From: BS150m-G50 sp964501185 [NCBI: uncultured Bacteroidia bacterium]
GTDB taxonomy: Bacteria; CAIWAD01; BS150m-G50
DNA length: 45,581 nt
Reading direction: 5' to 3'
Assembly (NCBI GenBank): GCA_964501185.1
Contig: CAZCRT010000026.1
Location: 1-45,581, forward strand
Shown here: piece after piece, positions 10,367 through 18,198 of the stretch
How the letters are laid out: each line of letters starts with the position of its first letter
How positions within the stretch are numbered: the stretch's first letter is position 1
The notes under the pieces: generated by a model
Seen by the model: only the letters and a program-made list of their open reading frames with translations
Told to the model about the DNA's origin: nothing
Database searches by the model: none
Program-made: the position numbers and the translations under genes

Positions 10367-12571
10367 CTATTTCTCGAGGAAATCAAAAACACCATCCCAA
10401 TCGCCGGGTGGTGGAGAATCAACCATTTTCAGGTAACGCTCTCTGAAAACAGCTACCACAGGATCATCGGGCCAACGCTGCAGATAGGCTTCACAGGCTG
10501 TCAGTCCCGCCCTCCACTCACGCTCAAGGTACAACGACCGTACCTGTTCCCATGCTTGCAACTGTTCCAGTTGCTCAGGTTCAGCATCGCTGCGCTCACC
10601 ATACAACTCGAAAATGGTAATAGGCAGTTTCTTACCCTTAACCCGTACCAGATCCAGTTCTCGCAACAGGAACAGTTCACCGGCAGCGGCCGCAGTAAAT
10701 TCGCTGACAAGCAGGTAAGTACCATAAGCCTTGTTAATTCCTTCTAATCGACTTGCGAGGTTCACCGCATCACCGATGACAGTGTAGTCGAAAATCCTGT
10801 CAGACCCCATGTTGCCAACAACCATCTGGCCGGTGTTCAGGCCGACACGTGCCTCAATCCTTGGCAGGCCTCGCTTTTCCCAATCCACGCAGAGACGCTT
10901 TAACCCGGCCTGCATCTGCAGGGCAGCCCGGCAGGCAGCCGCGGCGTGATCCGGGAAATGTACCGGTGCGCCGAACTCCGCCATGATCAGATCACCCTCA
11001 TACTTGTCTATGGTTCCACGATTTGCCATGATGATATCACTCATTGCGGTCAGGTATTCGTTCAGTAACCTGGCCAGCAGAGCCGGCTCCAACTGTTCAG
11101 AAACAGTGGTAAATCCGGCGATATCAGTAAACAGCACAGTGAGTTCTTTTTCCTCTCCACCCAGTTTCAACAGCTCCGGCTGCTCTATCAATCTCTTGAC
11201 CAGGCTTGAAGGCACATAATGTGAGAACATGTTATGTATCTGGAGTCGATTCCGCCGCTCCAGGATGAAGTTGTAGACGATGGTCGCTAGATAAGCACCA
11301 CTCAGCGTGGTCAGCGGAGCGGTCATATTAACACAGATATTCTGCAGGCTGAAGAGCAGGAATGGTAAGGTGATCACTGCTATGAAGATCGGTGAGACAA
11401 GCGCCAGTGCCAGCAGTGGTGAAAACCGGTGGGCCAGGAAGAGAATCATTATCACCATCATCAACTGCAGAAGCAGGTTAATATAGTGTGGGGGTGCTTT
11501 CAGGAAGCTACCATCCAGCATGGTCTGAATAGCGTGAGCGTGCGTCTCGACACCCGGCATCAGCCGGCGATCCCTTCCAAAACCGTAAAACGGAGTCAGC
11601 TTGGTATCATGTTTATCCTCAATCGTGACTCCGATCAGTACCACTTTTCCAGCGAAGGGATTCTTTTGACCGGGTGCGAGCCATTCCAGCAGTTCCGGAT
11701 CCTGGAACAGCTCCATGTAATCGGTATCACACCCATCCCGGAGTTCGAAATCCTCATCATCCAGGATGGTGGAAAAAGAGTAGGTTGGAAAAGTCTCAGG
11801 GGGGCCATAGTAGTTGATCCTGAATGCATTCTGTTCACTCTGATAGGTGGGGACTGCCAGCGTTCCGAAATGTGTTACATTCGTCTCGAGATGAAAGGAG
11901 GTAGTGTCAGGCCACTCTAGCAGATGCCGCATGACAACTGTCCCCAGCGACGGGTACAGGGTAACCAATTGCTCACGGTGGTGTTCCCCCTGCGGGGAAA
12001 TGATGAGTGTATCACGCCAGAGGGGTTGAAACAGCTGGTAGCGGCGCAGATAACCATCTTTATCAATCAGGTCGTTGATTAATCCCCAATCGGCAATTTT
12101 CAGGAGTTCGGGTAACGGCTTATCTGGCCGCAGATAGGAAAATCCCCCTTTTGTCTCACGCATCAACTGACCCGAGAGAATGACATCACTACGCTCGAGC
12201 CAGCCCTCACCCCCACTGGTCTGCGGCAACATGGCAGCAACCAGTGCGCTGTCCTGCGTAAGATCCACAAGTTCCGTCTCGGTAAACTGGACATCGAAGA
12301 CGATCAGCCTGGCTCCTGCACGGCGCAGGTTATCAATTGCGTGAGCGTAGTATTGACGGGGATAGGGATACCTTGCCGGCAGGTCTTTAAAGGTTGTGTT
12401 GTCGATACCGACTACAACCAGGTCGGAATGATCTACAGAACGGATTCCCCGCAGACGGAAGCGCAGGTCCAGAGTTTTTTCTTCCAGGCCGAACGGATCC
12501 AGCTGGAAGATCATCTCCCCGGCCAGCATCGCCAGTAACAGAATTGCCAGATATGGCAGAAACTTTTTCAT
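10367..12571 (-). CDS. CHASE2-domain class III adenylate/guanylate cyclase
   Basis: A membrane nucleotide cyclase of 734 residues. After an N-terminal transmembrane helix comes a CHASE2 sensory domain (about 25-350, LDLRFRLRGI...VVVGIDNTTF...LIVFDVQFTE; GKVVLIGVTIEDKHDTKLTPF). A cluster of transmembrane helices follows (about 370-440, with YINLLLQLMMVIMILFLAHRF). The class III catalytic domain spans about 480-660: LFTDIAGFT and KYEGDLIMAEFG supply the two metal aspartates, and DYTVIGDAVNLASRLEG is the signature. The motif pattern fits adenylate cyclase better than guanylate cyclase, but this is inference. The gene starts 23 nt after the NtrC-like regulator, so kinase, regulator and cyclase form one operon. 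The ligand is unknown. Confidence 0.9.
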   Translation of the reverse strand: MKKFLPYLAILLLAMLAGEMIFQLDPFGLEEKTLDLRFRLRGIRSVDHSDLVVVGIDNTTFKDLPARYPYPRQYYAHAIDNLRRAGARLIVFDVQFTETELVDLTQDSALVAAMLPQTSGGEGWLERSDVILSGQLMRETKGGFSYLRPDKPLPELLKIADWGLINDLIDKDGYLRRYQLFQPLWRDTLIISPQGEHHREQLVTLYPSLGTVVMRHLLEWPDTTSFHLETNVTHFGTLAVPTYQSEQNAFRINYYGPPETFPTYSFSTILDDEDFELRDGCDTDYMELFQDPELLEWLAPGQKNPFAGKVVLIGVTIEDKHDTKLTPFYGFGRDRRLMPGVETHAHAIQTMLDGSFLKAPPHYINLLLQLMMVIMILFLAHRFSPLLALALVSPIFIAVITLPFLLFSLQNICVNMTAPLTTLSGAYLATIVYNFILERRNRLQIHNMFSHYVPSSLVKRLIEQPELLKLGGEEKELTVLFTDIAGFTTVSEQLEPALLARLLNEYLTAMSDIIMANRGTIDKYEGDLIMAEFGAPVHFPDHAAAACRAALQMQAGLKRLCVDWEKRGLPRIEARVGLNTGQMVVGNMGSDRIFDYTVIGDAVNLASRLEGINKAYGTYLLVSEFTAAAAGELFLLRELDLVRVKGKKLPITIFELYGERSDAEPEQLEQLQAWEQVRSLYLEREWRAGLTACEAYLQRWPDDPVVAVFRERYLKMVDSPPPGDWDGVFDFLEK

Positions 12572-12594
12572 GCTCTCCTGTTCTCAGGGAGTAA

Positions 12595-13968
12595 TCAGTT
12601 TATCTGCTCTTCCAGTTCCGGATCCTCGCGACGGTACTCATTGAGCTTGTTGCGCAGCGTACGGATACTGATGGCCAGGATTTCAGCAGTGCGGGTCCGG
12701 TTACCACCCTGCTTATGCAGTGTTTCCAGGATCAACTGTTTCTCCATCTCGCGGATGGTAAGTGTACGGTTGATAGCCTGTTGTTTGACCGGTTCATCTT
12801 CCTGCATGAACTGGAAGGAAGCAGCGTCCAGATGTGTACCGGTTGTCATCAGTACAGCGCGTTCTACAATGTTTTCCAGTTCGCGGACATTACCTTCCCA
12901 CTGCCGTTCCATCAGTGAGCTGTAACCATCCTCGGTGATATCGAATACGTTGCGTTGCAGCCGTTCACTGTAGCGCTTGACAAAGTGATCAGCCAGCAAG
13001 GGGATGTCCTCCTGCCGCTCCCGCAGCGGTGGTAGTGTCAACGGTACAACATTCAGGCGATAGTATAGATCGGACCGAAAACGATCCTGTTGAACTTCCT
13101 TTTTCAGATCACGATTGGTTGAGACTATAATCCGCACATCCACCGGAATCGTCTTATTGGAACCCAGTCGTTGAATTTCCCCCTCCTGCAATACACGCAG
13201 CAGCTTTGCCTGGACATTCATCGGCATTTCACTGATCTCGTCCAGGAACAGTGTCCCGCCACTGGCCTCTTCAAATATCCCCTTGCGTTCATGGGCGGCG
13301 CCGGTATAGGCACCTTTAACATGACCAAAGAGTTCACTCTCCAGCAGTGTGTCGGGAATAGCGGCACAGTTTTTAGCCAGGAAAAGTTTGTCAGAGCGGT
13401 CTGACTGGCTGTGCAGAGCCCGTGCGATTAACTCCTTGCCGGTGCCACTTTCACCCTGGATGAGTACTGTGGCCGGTGTGGGTGCGATGTTCTGTACTAC
13501 CTCCAGGAGCCGCTTCATGCCATCTGTCCGCCCCTTGATCTCAAAACTGGCATCCTGGCGGGAGAGCCGCTTTTTCAGGACCCTGTTCTCGGTGCTCAGG
13601 CGCTTGTACTCAAACGCTTTGTTGAGAACATGATCAACCTGAGATCCTGAAAAAGGTTTCTGCAGATAATCAAATGCACCCATTTTAATAGCTTTGATAG
13701 CTGACTGAACAGAACCGTAAGCGGTCATCAGAATCATGAGCAGTCCGGGATGATCACGCATGATGATTTCCAGAAAATCGAAACCTGAAACATCCTCCAT
13801 ACGGATGTCGGATATGATCACATCAAAACGATCGCTCTTCATTATCTGCAGAGCCTGATCAACCGACTCGGCAGTCTCTACCTGATACTTGCGCCGGGTC
13901 ATATCCTCATGTAGAAAAGAGCGGATCAGGGAATCATCATCCACAACCAGGATCTTCTTATTGCTCAT
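12595..13968 (-). CDS. NtrC-family sigma-54-dependent response regulator
   Basis: A 457-residue transcription activator. The receiver domain (1 to about 120) has DD at 11-12 and phospho-acceptor Asp54 in IISDIRM. The AAA+ domain (about 140-380) has Walker A GESGTGKE, Walker B GTLFLDEI and the sigma-54-contacting loop as GAYTGA, a conservative Phe-to-Tyr change from GAFTGA. A Fis-type helix-turn-helix closes the protein (about 415-450, GGNRTRTAEILAISIRTLRNKL). It overlaps the kinase gene by 11 nt. RpoN is encoded 10 kb away in the same window. Targets are unknown; similar pairs control nitrogen, flagellar or envelope genes. Confidence 0.94.
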   Translation of the reverse strand: MSNKKILVVDDDSLIRSFLHEDMTRRKYQVETAESVDQALQIMKSDRFDVIISDIRMEDVSGFDFLEIIMRDHPGLLMILMTAYGSVQSAIKAIKMGAFDYLQKPFSGSQVDHVLNKAFEYKRLSTENRVLKKRLSRQDASFEIKGRTDGMKRLLEVVQNIAPTPATVLIQGESGTGKELIARALHSQSDRSDKLFLAKNCAAIPDTLLESELFGHVKGAYTGAAHERKGIFEEASGGTLFLDEISEMPMNVQAKLLRVLQEGEIQRLGSNKTIPVDVRIIVSTNRDLKKEVQQDRFRSDLYYRLNVVPLTLPPLRERQEDIPLLADHFVKRYSERLQRNVFDITEDGYSSLMERQWEGNVRELENIVERAVLMTTGTHLDAASFQFMQEDEPVKQQAINRTLTIREMEKQLILETLHKQGGNRTRTAEILAISIRTLRNKLNEYRREDPELEEQIN

Positions 13969-15193
13969 CTGGTGACATCTCCTCCGATATCGGGAACTCT
14001 ACTTTGAATGTAGTTCCATCTTTTCTGTTATTTCTGAAAGTAACATTACCGCCGTGCAGTTCAATATTCTTGCGAGCTATCGGTAAGCCAAGCCCGGTAC
14101 CACGGGTCCGGGTGGTGTGGAAAGGATTAAACAGTTTATCCTGCTGTTCCGGTGCCACACCTTGACCGTTATCACGGATTTCAACACGGCAGATTCCCTC
14201 AGCGGGAAGCTTGAGAAGCCTGACTTTAATCACCCCCTGCTGCGGATCAACAGCCTGAACTGCATTCTTTAACAGGTTGAGAAATGCCTGGCGCAGCAGT
14301 TCACTGTCCAGTTCGATAGTAATCGGATTTCTTGTGAACCGGGTCTGCAGATCAATATCATTACCGCTCTGCATGCATTCTATCGCAACATAATCGAGGA
14401 CTTCTTTCAGTACTTTACGCAAATCCTCGCGATAAAAACGGGGTTCAACCGGCCGGGTGAAGGCCAGCAGATTTGTGGCAACCCGATTCAAGCTGTCCAC
14501 ACCTTCTATCAGCTTCTGCACATAGTGGCGTGCGTCCGGCATATCCTCCAGAATCTCGTAGAGCATGGCAGCGTAACCACCGATTCCCCCCAGAGGATTA
14601 CGGAGTTCATGCGCGACATTAGCAGCCATCTCTCCCAGCGCTGCCAGAGTACGCCCCCGGCTTACTCTGTCCTCGAGTAGTTTGATCTCGCTCAAATCCT
14701 CGAAAACCTCTACTGCGCCGATTGTCGTGCCATCCGTATTGCAAAGCAGACCGGTGAAATAGCGGATTGGTAGTCTGGAATCACTATCGAGCATTTCCAG
14801 AGACCGTTCCCCATCAACGATCTTGACACCGGAAGCCAGTGTTTGCATCAGAGGTGACTGTTCCTCATCGTTGGCAAGGTGCGATCCCAGTTCCGGGTAA
14901 TAAGTACCAATAGCCTCTTCGGGATTGATACCGGACATACTGGAGGCAGCTTGATTGAATACTGTGATTCTGCCATGCAGGTCTACCGCGACGACACCGG
15001 TATTGACACTGTCCATTACGCCATTCAACAGGGTGTGGGTGTTCTCCAGCTGCAAGCTGCTGGACTGCAGTGAAGCCACCAACTCCTCTTGCTGCTGCTT
15101 GAGCCTGTTGACCTCGCTTTCAAGTGCTGAAACTTGCTTTTGAGATGCAGGCGTGGAACCAACAGTTCTCGATCGAGATTGATTTGTGGTCAT
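13958..15193 (-). CDS. Cytoplasmic PAS-domain sensor histidine kinase (NtrB-like)
   Basis: Partner kinase of the adjacent sigma-54 regulator. The 411 residues contain no transmembrane segment. An N-terminal coiled coil (about 18-55) leads into a PAS domain (about 55-170). The dimerisation/phosphotransfer H-box has His195 in ANVAHELRNPLGG. The HATPase_c domain has LLKNAVQA (N box), IRDNGQGV (G1) and GTGLGLPIARK (G2). All catalytic features are present. The absence of membrane helices resembles NtrB or FlgS-type kinases, so an internal signal is likely. The ribosome site is weak (AAAGG about 11 nt upstream). A repeat array at 15223-15302 lies just upstream. Confidence 0.93.
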   Translation of the reverse strand: MTTNQSRSRTVGSTPASQKQVSALESEVNRLKQQQEELVASLQSSSLQLENTHTLLNGVMDSVNTGVVAVDLHGRITVFNQAASSMSGINPEEAIGTYYPELGSHLANDEEQSPLMQTLASGVKIVDGERSLEMLDSDSRLPIRYFTGLLCNTDGTTIGAVEVFEDLSEIKLLEDRVSRGRTLAALGEMAANVAHELRNPLGGIGGYAAMLYEILEDMPDARHYVQKLIEGVDSLNRVATNLLAFTRPVEPRFYREDLRKVLKEVLDYVAIECMQSGNDIDLQTRFTRNPITIELDSELLRQAFLNLLKNAVQAVDPQQGVIKVRLLKLPAEGICRVEIRDNGQGVAPEQQDKLFNPFHTTRTRGTGLGLPIARKNIELHGGNVTFRNNRKDGTTFKVEFPISEEMSPDEQ

Positions 15194-15222
15194 TTGTGGG
15201 GGAGACCTTTGTGCCTTACAGG

Positions 15223-15302
15223 TTTCGATCTGTTGCCCAACCCGATTACAGATGCCCCGGGTTACTACGAAATCTATTGCATAATCTGTTTCGAAATCTG
15301 TT
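15223..15302. repeat. Three tandem 12-bp repeats plus one separate copy upstream of the kinase gene
   Basis: Three adjacent 12-mers, ACGAAATCTATT (15267-15278), GCATAATCTGTT (15279-15290) and TCGAAATCTGTT (15291-15302), share a CGAAATCTGTT-like core. A fourth copy, TTTCGATCTGTT, lies at 15223-15234, about three helical turns away. The array sits 30-110 bp upstream of the kinase start and looks like an operator or enhancer site, possibly for autoregulation. Its function is inferred only from position and periodicity. Confidence 0.55.
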
Positions 15303-15733
15303 CTAAAGCGATCATCAATAATAATTATGGCAAGAAATCCATGTGTAACTATTATTCGCGCTAATTAGCGTCCATTAGCGGTTGTATTAACCACGAATTC
15401 GAACAAGCAACTTTTGGGCGAACCAGTTAGTCTCATCGCCTTGTGCTCATCGAGCGCAAGAATACACACGAATAGACGCGAATGAAGAAAGACCTTTTGC
15501 CTGAAAAGCGTGATTCGTTTCAAGAACAAGTAAGAAGTGTGCTGTAATTAAGTCTATTCGCACTGAATCAGACAAGCAAGGAAATATTTACCTACCCAGT
15601 GTGGTTAAAAAAGAAATTGACCCATCAAAGTCATATTTATCGGGATTTTGCAGATGTTGCTGATCTGTTTTTGCCAGAACAGGCAGATAGTGCCGGGGAA
15701 GAAAACAGAATACAGGAGACAGCATACAGGAGA
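15303..15733. other. Gene-free decayed spacer
   Basis: There is no supportable gene here. It holds degenerate short repeats: attagcg twice 10 bp apart near 15364-15380, an acgaat/acgcgaat series near 15468-15483, and a 14-bp tandem (ATACAGGAGACAGC, ATACAGGAGACAGT) just before 15740. A plus-strand stretch at about 15618-15740 could encode a peptide including IYRDFADVADLFLPEQ, but it has no clear start or ribosome site. It may be a gene remnant. Confidence 0.45.
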
Positions 15734-15860
15734 CAGTAGGAGCGAACTGCTATTCGCCCTGTAAAAGCAGCAAAAATCAGAAAGCAGAGGTAGAAAACAG
15801 AATCAGGCACTCTATATACTTATCGCAACTACAGGGCGAACACCAGGTTCGCCCCTACTG
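15734..15860. repeat. Inverted pair of 30-bp palindromic elements (MITE-like)
   Basis: The 30-mer starting CAGTAGGAGCGAAC (15734-15763) recurs in inverted orientation at 15830-15860, ending TTCGCCCCTACTG, with a 66-bp AG-rich core between. Each arm is itself a hairpin: in the right copy GGGCGAAC and GTTCGCCC pair over 8 bp around a 5-nt loop. The right copy begins two bases past the stop codon of the beta-helix protein and could serve as its mRNA 3' structure. A related GCCCCTAC palindrome occurs at about 20900-20925. Confidence 0.65.
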
Positions 15861-15861
15861 T

Positions 15862-18156
15862 TTATTTCACCAGCGTAAGCAAACGGCTGTCTCTGCCCAG
15901 CTTCGACTGAAGTCTCACAACATAGACACCGCTGGCATAGTCGTCGGCTGAGAATTGCACACTGTGCTCTCCCGCCCCAATCCAGGCATCGATAATTGTG
16001 TCCACCAGCTGGCCGGCGATGTTGTAAAGGGAGAGTTCCACCTGACCGGGACGGGGAATGGCGAAGTGGATCGTCGTGCTGTTGTTGAACGGGTTGGGGT
16101 GAATGGAGCTGATCGCCAGCTGATCAGGAAGCTGAGGTGGCTCTTCAGGAGTGACCGCTTGCTGGTCAAACTCATATGCTCCGATATCTGGCGCTGCACC
16201 TTCATATTGATCCGGCGAGAGGTTGACCACCGTGTCGCCGTCCACCACCCAGAAAGCGGTACCAGCATCGATGGCGGGTGAGCCCTCGGCAAGTTGATAG
16301 GGATGATCTCCTGTTCCCAGGAAGAGAGGGTCGGCGCTGAAATTGCCTTCGTGAAAGATGATATCGGTATCGCCGACCTGATGGATTCCACCCGACATCC
16401 CCTGCACGATACAATTGGAAAGCTGCGCTGTAGTCAGATGAGAAGAGCCATGCAGATATATTTCATACAGGTCGTTATCCCAGAAGATGCAGTTCGCCAG
16501 CCTTGCTTCAGACTCGCAACTGTAGTCATACAACCAGAAACTGCCGCTTATTGGTGAGAAGTTATCGGCAAAAGTACAATTGATTATATCCAGAGGGTAA
16601 CGATACTTACTGGCGCTCAGTCCCGGTGCAGGCCCGTTAAACTCCGAGTAATCGTTCTGGTTGTTGGTGAAAACACAGTTCTCCAGCCGGTGTGAATACG
16701 GATAGGGGTAGTTAGAGGGAAACGCCCCCATATGCAACCCCATGGTCAATCCTTCATCCCCCGGATTGCAATCTTCCAGAGGCGTGTTATTATCGAAGCG
16801 GCAGCTCTGTACCAGTGCATCTACATGTACCCAGATGCCGACAACTTTAGCACAGTGATTATCGAAAAAATCGCAGTTGCGAATGGTAATGCTGCTCTGC
16901 TGCGGAATGTCCATATAGCCCATATAGTGGCAGCCGAGGAGATAGTAAGTCTCATTGTCGGCAAACAGCATATCTTCAAGGACCAGACCATCGTTAAAGA
17001 CGAACGATGTCCCTGACATGATATCTACTCTGGAGCTGTGAATGACACTCATGGAACGGATTGTGTAATTCCGCTCCTCGTCGAAACCGTACATCGCCCG
17101 GGGATAAACATACTCCATATCGAGAATGGTCTCCTCCCTGCCGGAGCCGACCAGTGAAACGTAGGAGCGGAGGTTGATCGGGAACAGCTGCCCGCCGGAA
17201 GGGGAGTATACGCCCGGCAACAGGTGGACCGTACGGGGATGCAGTGAATCGGCCTGGATGAGGTGATAGGCATGTACAATGGTCTTGAGAGGATCGTCAG
17301 GTGAGCTGCCACTGTTACTGTCATCACCATCGGGCGAAACCCAGAGATCATGCTGCACAGGTACCAGCTTGCTATGCAGAATATCCAGTTCAAACGGGTG
17401 ACTGCCGGCAAAAAGGTACTCTCTATCGGTAGCAACGTTAACCGTGTCCAGGTAATAAGTAGGTGGTGTCTCTTCGTCGAAATTATGGTAAATGGCATTA
17501 CCAGCCCCAGCTGTGTTGAGGAAAATGCTGCAACGGTTCACCGGGTCCATTTCAATCTCACAACGCCCACACGCAAGGCCCCCGCCATAACCCTGAGCGC
17601 TGTTTTCAGTTATCAACAGGTTTGACAGGTAAACGCTTCCCAGAGCAGCAAGGATCCCGCCACCACCGGTGTATCCACAACAGCTGTTATTCTTAATAAC
17701 ACAGTTGGTGAGAGTTGCGTCGCTCTCGTAAATGTAAATTCCTCCTCCACTTGTTGTGCCCCAGGGATATTGGTGGCCGCTGCCGTTGGTGACGGTAAAG
17801 CCGTTCAATACAGCCGTGAGATCTTCACCGTCATCAAAAACCACCACCGCACCGTTCTGACCACCGTCGAGAACGGTCTGCTCAATGTAACTGTCGTCAC
17901 CATCATAGTACTGCCAGGAGGTAAGGAAGATGTTTTTGCCCTGGTAGTCGATATTCTCGACATAGCTGCCGGGAGCGACGACTATGGTGTCTCCCTCAAA
18001 GGAGACACCATCTATCGCCGACTGAATAGTCGCGTAACCGAAAGGCACATGGACAGTATCCGCTGGCAGGTTACCAACGAACGAGAGTATACAGAACAGG
18101 GCTATTGCTGAAGCCACAATCGACCTGCCGCTCGATCCTGTTGTATGGGATTGCAT
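15862..18156 (-). CDS. Secreted beta-helix protein with C-terminal sorting domain
   Basis: A 764-residue exported protein of unknown substrate. It has an N-terminal signal peptide (hydrophobic core IVASAIALFCILSFVGNLPA). Two right-handed parallel beta-helix regions follow: one opens with VPFGYATIQSAIDGVSFEGDTIVVAPGSY, the second with LWVSPDGDDSNSGSSPDDPLKTI (DUF1565-like). Many short 'NC.F.DN' turns follow (NCDFFDNHC, NCVFTNNQ, NCTFADNF, NCIFWDND). The last 80 residues are the type-A sorting module (HPNPFNNSTTIHFAIP ... LYNIAGQLV ... YASGVYVVRLQS). Catalytic residues of a polysaccharide lyase are not obvious. AGGGGAG lies 5 nt before the ATG. It is the second gene of an operon, 42 nt after the Ntn hydrolase. 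Confidence 0.85.
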   Translation of the reverse strand: MQSHTTGSSGRSIVASAIALFCILSFVGNLPADTVHVPFGYATIQSAIDGVSFEGDTIVVAPGSYVENIDYQGKNIFLTSWQYYDGDDSYIEQTVLDGGQNGAVVVFDDGEDLTAVLNGFTVTNGSGHQYPWGTTSGGGIYIYESDATLTNCVIKNNSCCGYTGGGGILAALGSVYLSNLLITENSAQGYGGGLACGRCEIEMDPVNRCSIFLNTAGAGNAIYHNFDEETPPTYYLDTVNVATDREYLFAGSHPFELDILHSKLVPVQHDLWVSPDGDDSNSGSSPDDPLKTIVHAYHLIQADSLHPRTVHLLPGVYSPSGGQLFPINLRSYVSLVGSGREETILDMEYVYPRAMYGFDEERNYTIRSMSVIHSSRVDIMSGTSFVFNDGLVLEDMLFADNETYYLLGCHYMGYMDIPQQSSITIRNCDFFDNHCAKVVGIWVHVDALVQSCRFDNNTPLEDCNPGDEGLTMGLHMGAFPSNYPYPYSHRLENCVFTNNQNDYSEFNGPAPGLSASKYRYPLDIINCTFADNFSPISGSFWLYDYSCESEARLANCIFWDNDLYEIYLHGSSHLTTAQLSNCIVQGMSGGIHQVGDTDIIFHEGNFSADPLFLGTGDHPYQLAEGSPAIDAGTAFWVVDGDTVVNLSPDQYEGAAPDIGAYEFDQQAVTPEEPPQLPDQLAISSIHPNPFNNSTTIHFAIPRPGQVELSLYNIAGQLVDTIIDAWIGAGEHSVQFSADDYASGVYVVRLQSKLGRDSRLLTLVK

Positions 18157-18198
18157 GTATCTCCCCTTCGGGCTTTGACTGTCCTTCTGCCGAACCGA

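Noticed and set aside
15618-15740. Possible peptide with IYRDFADVADLFLPEQ
   Set aside because: No start codon with a ribosome site and a stop in the overlapping frame; at most a gene remnant.
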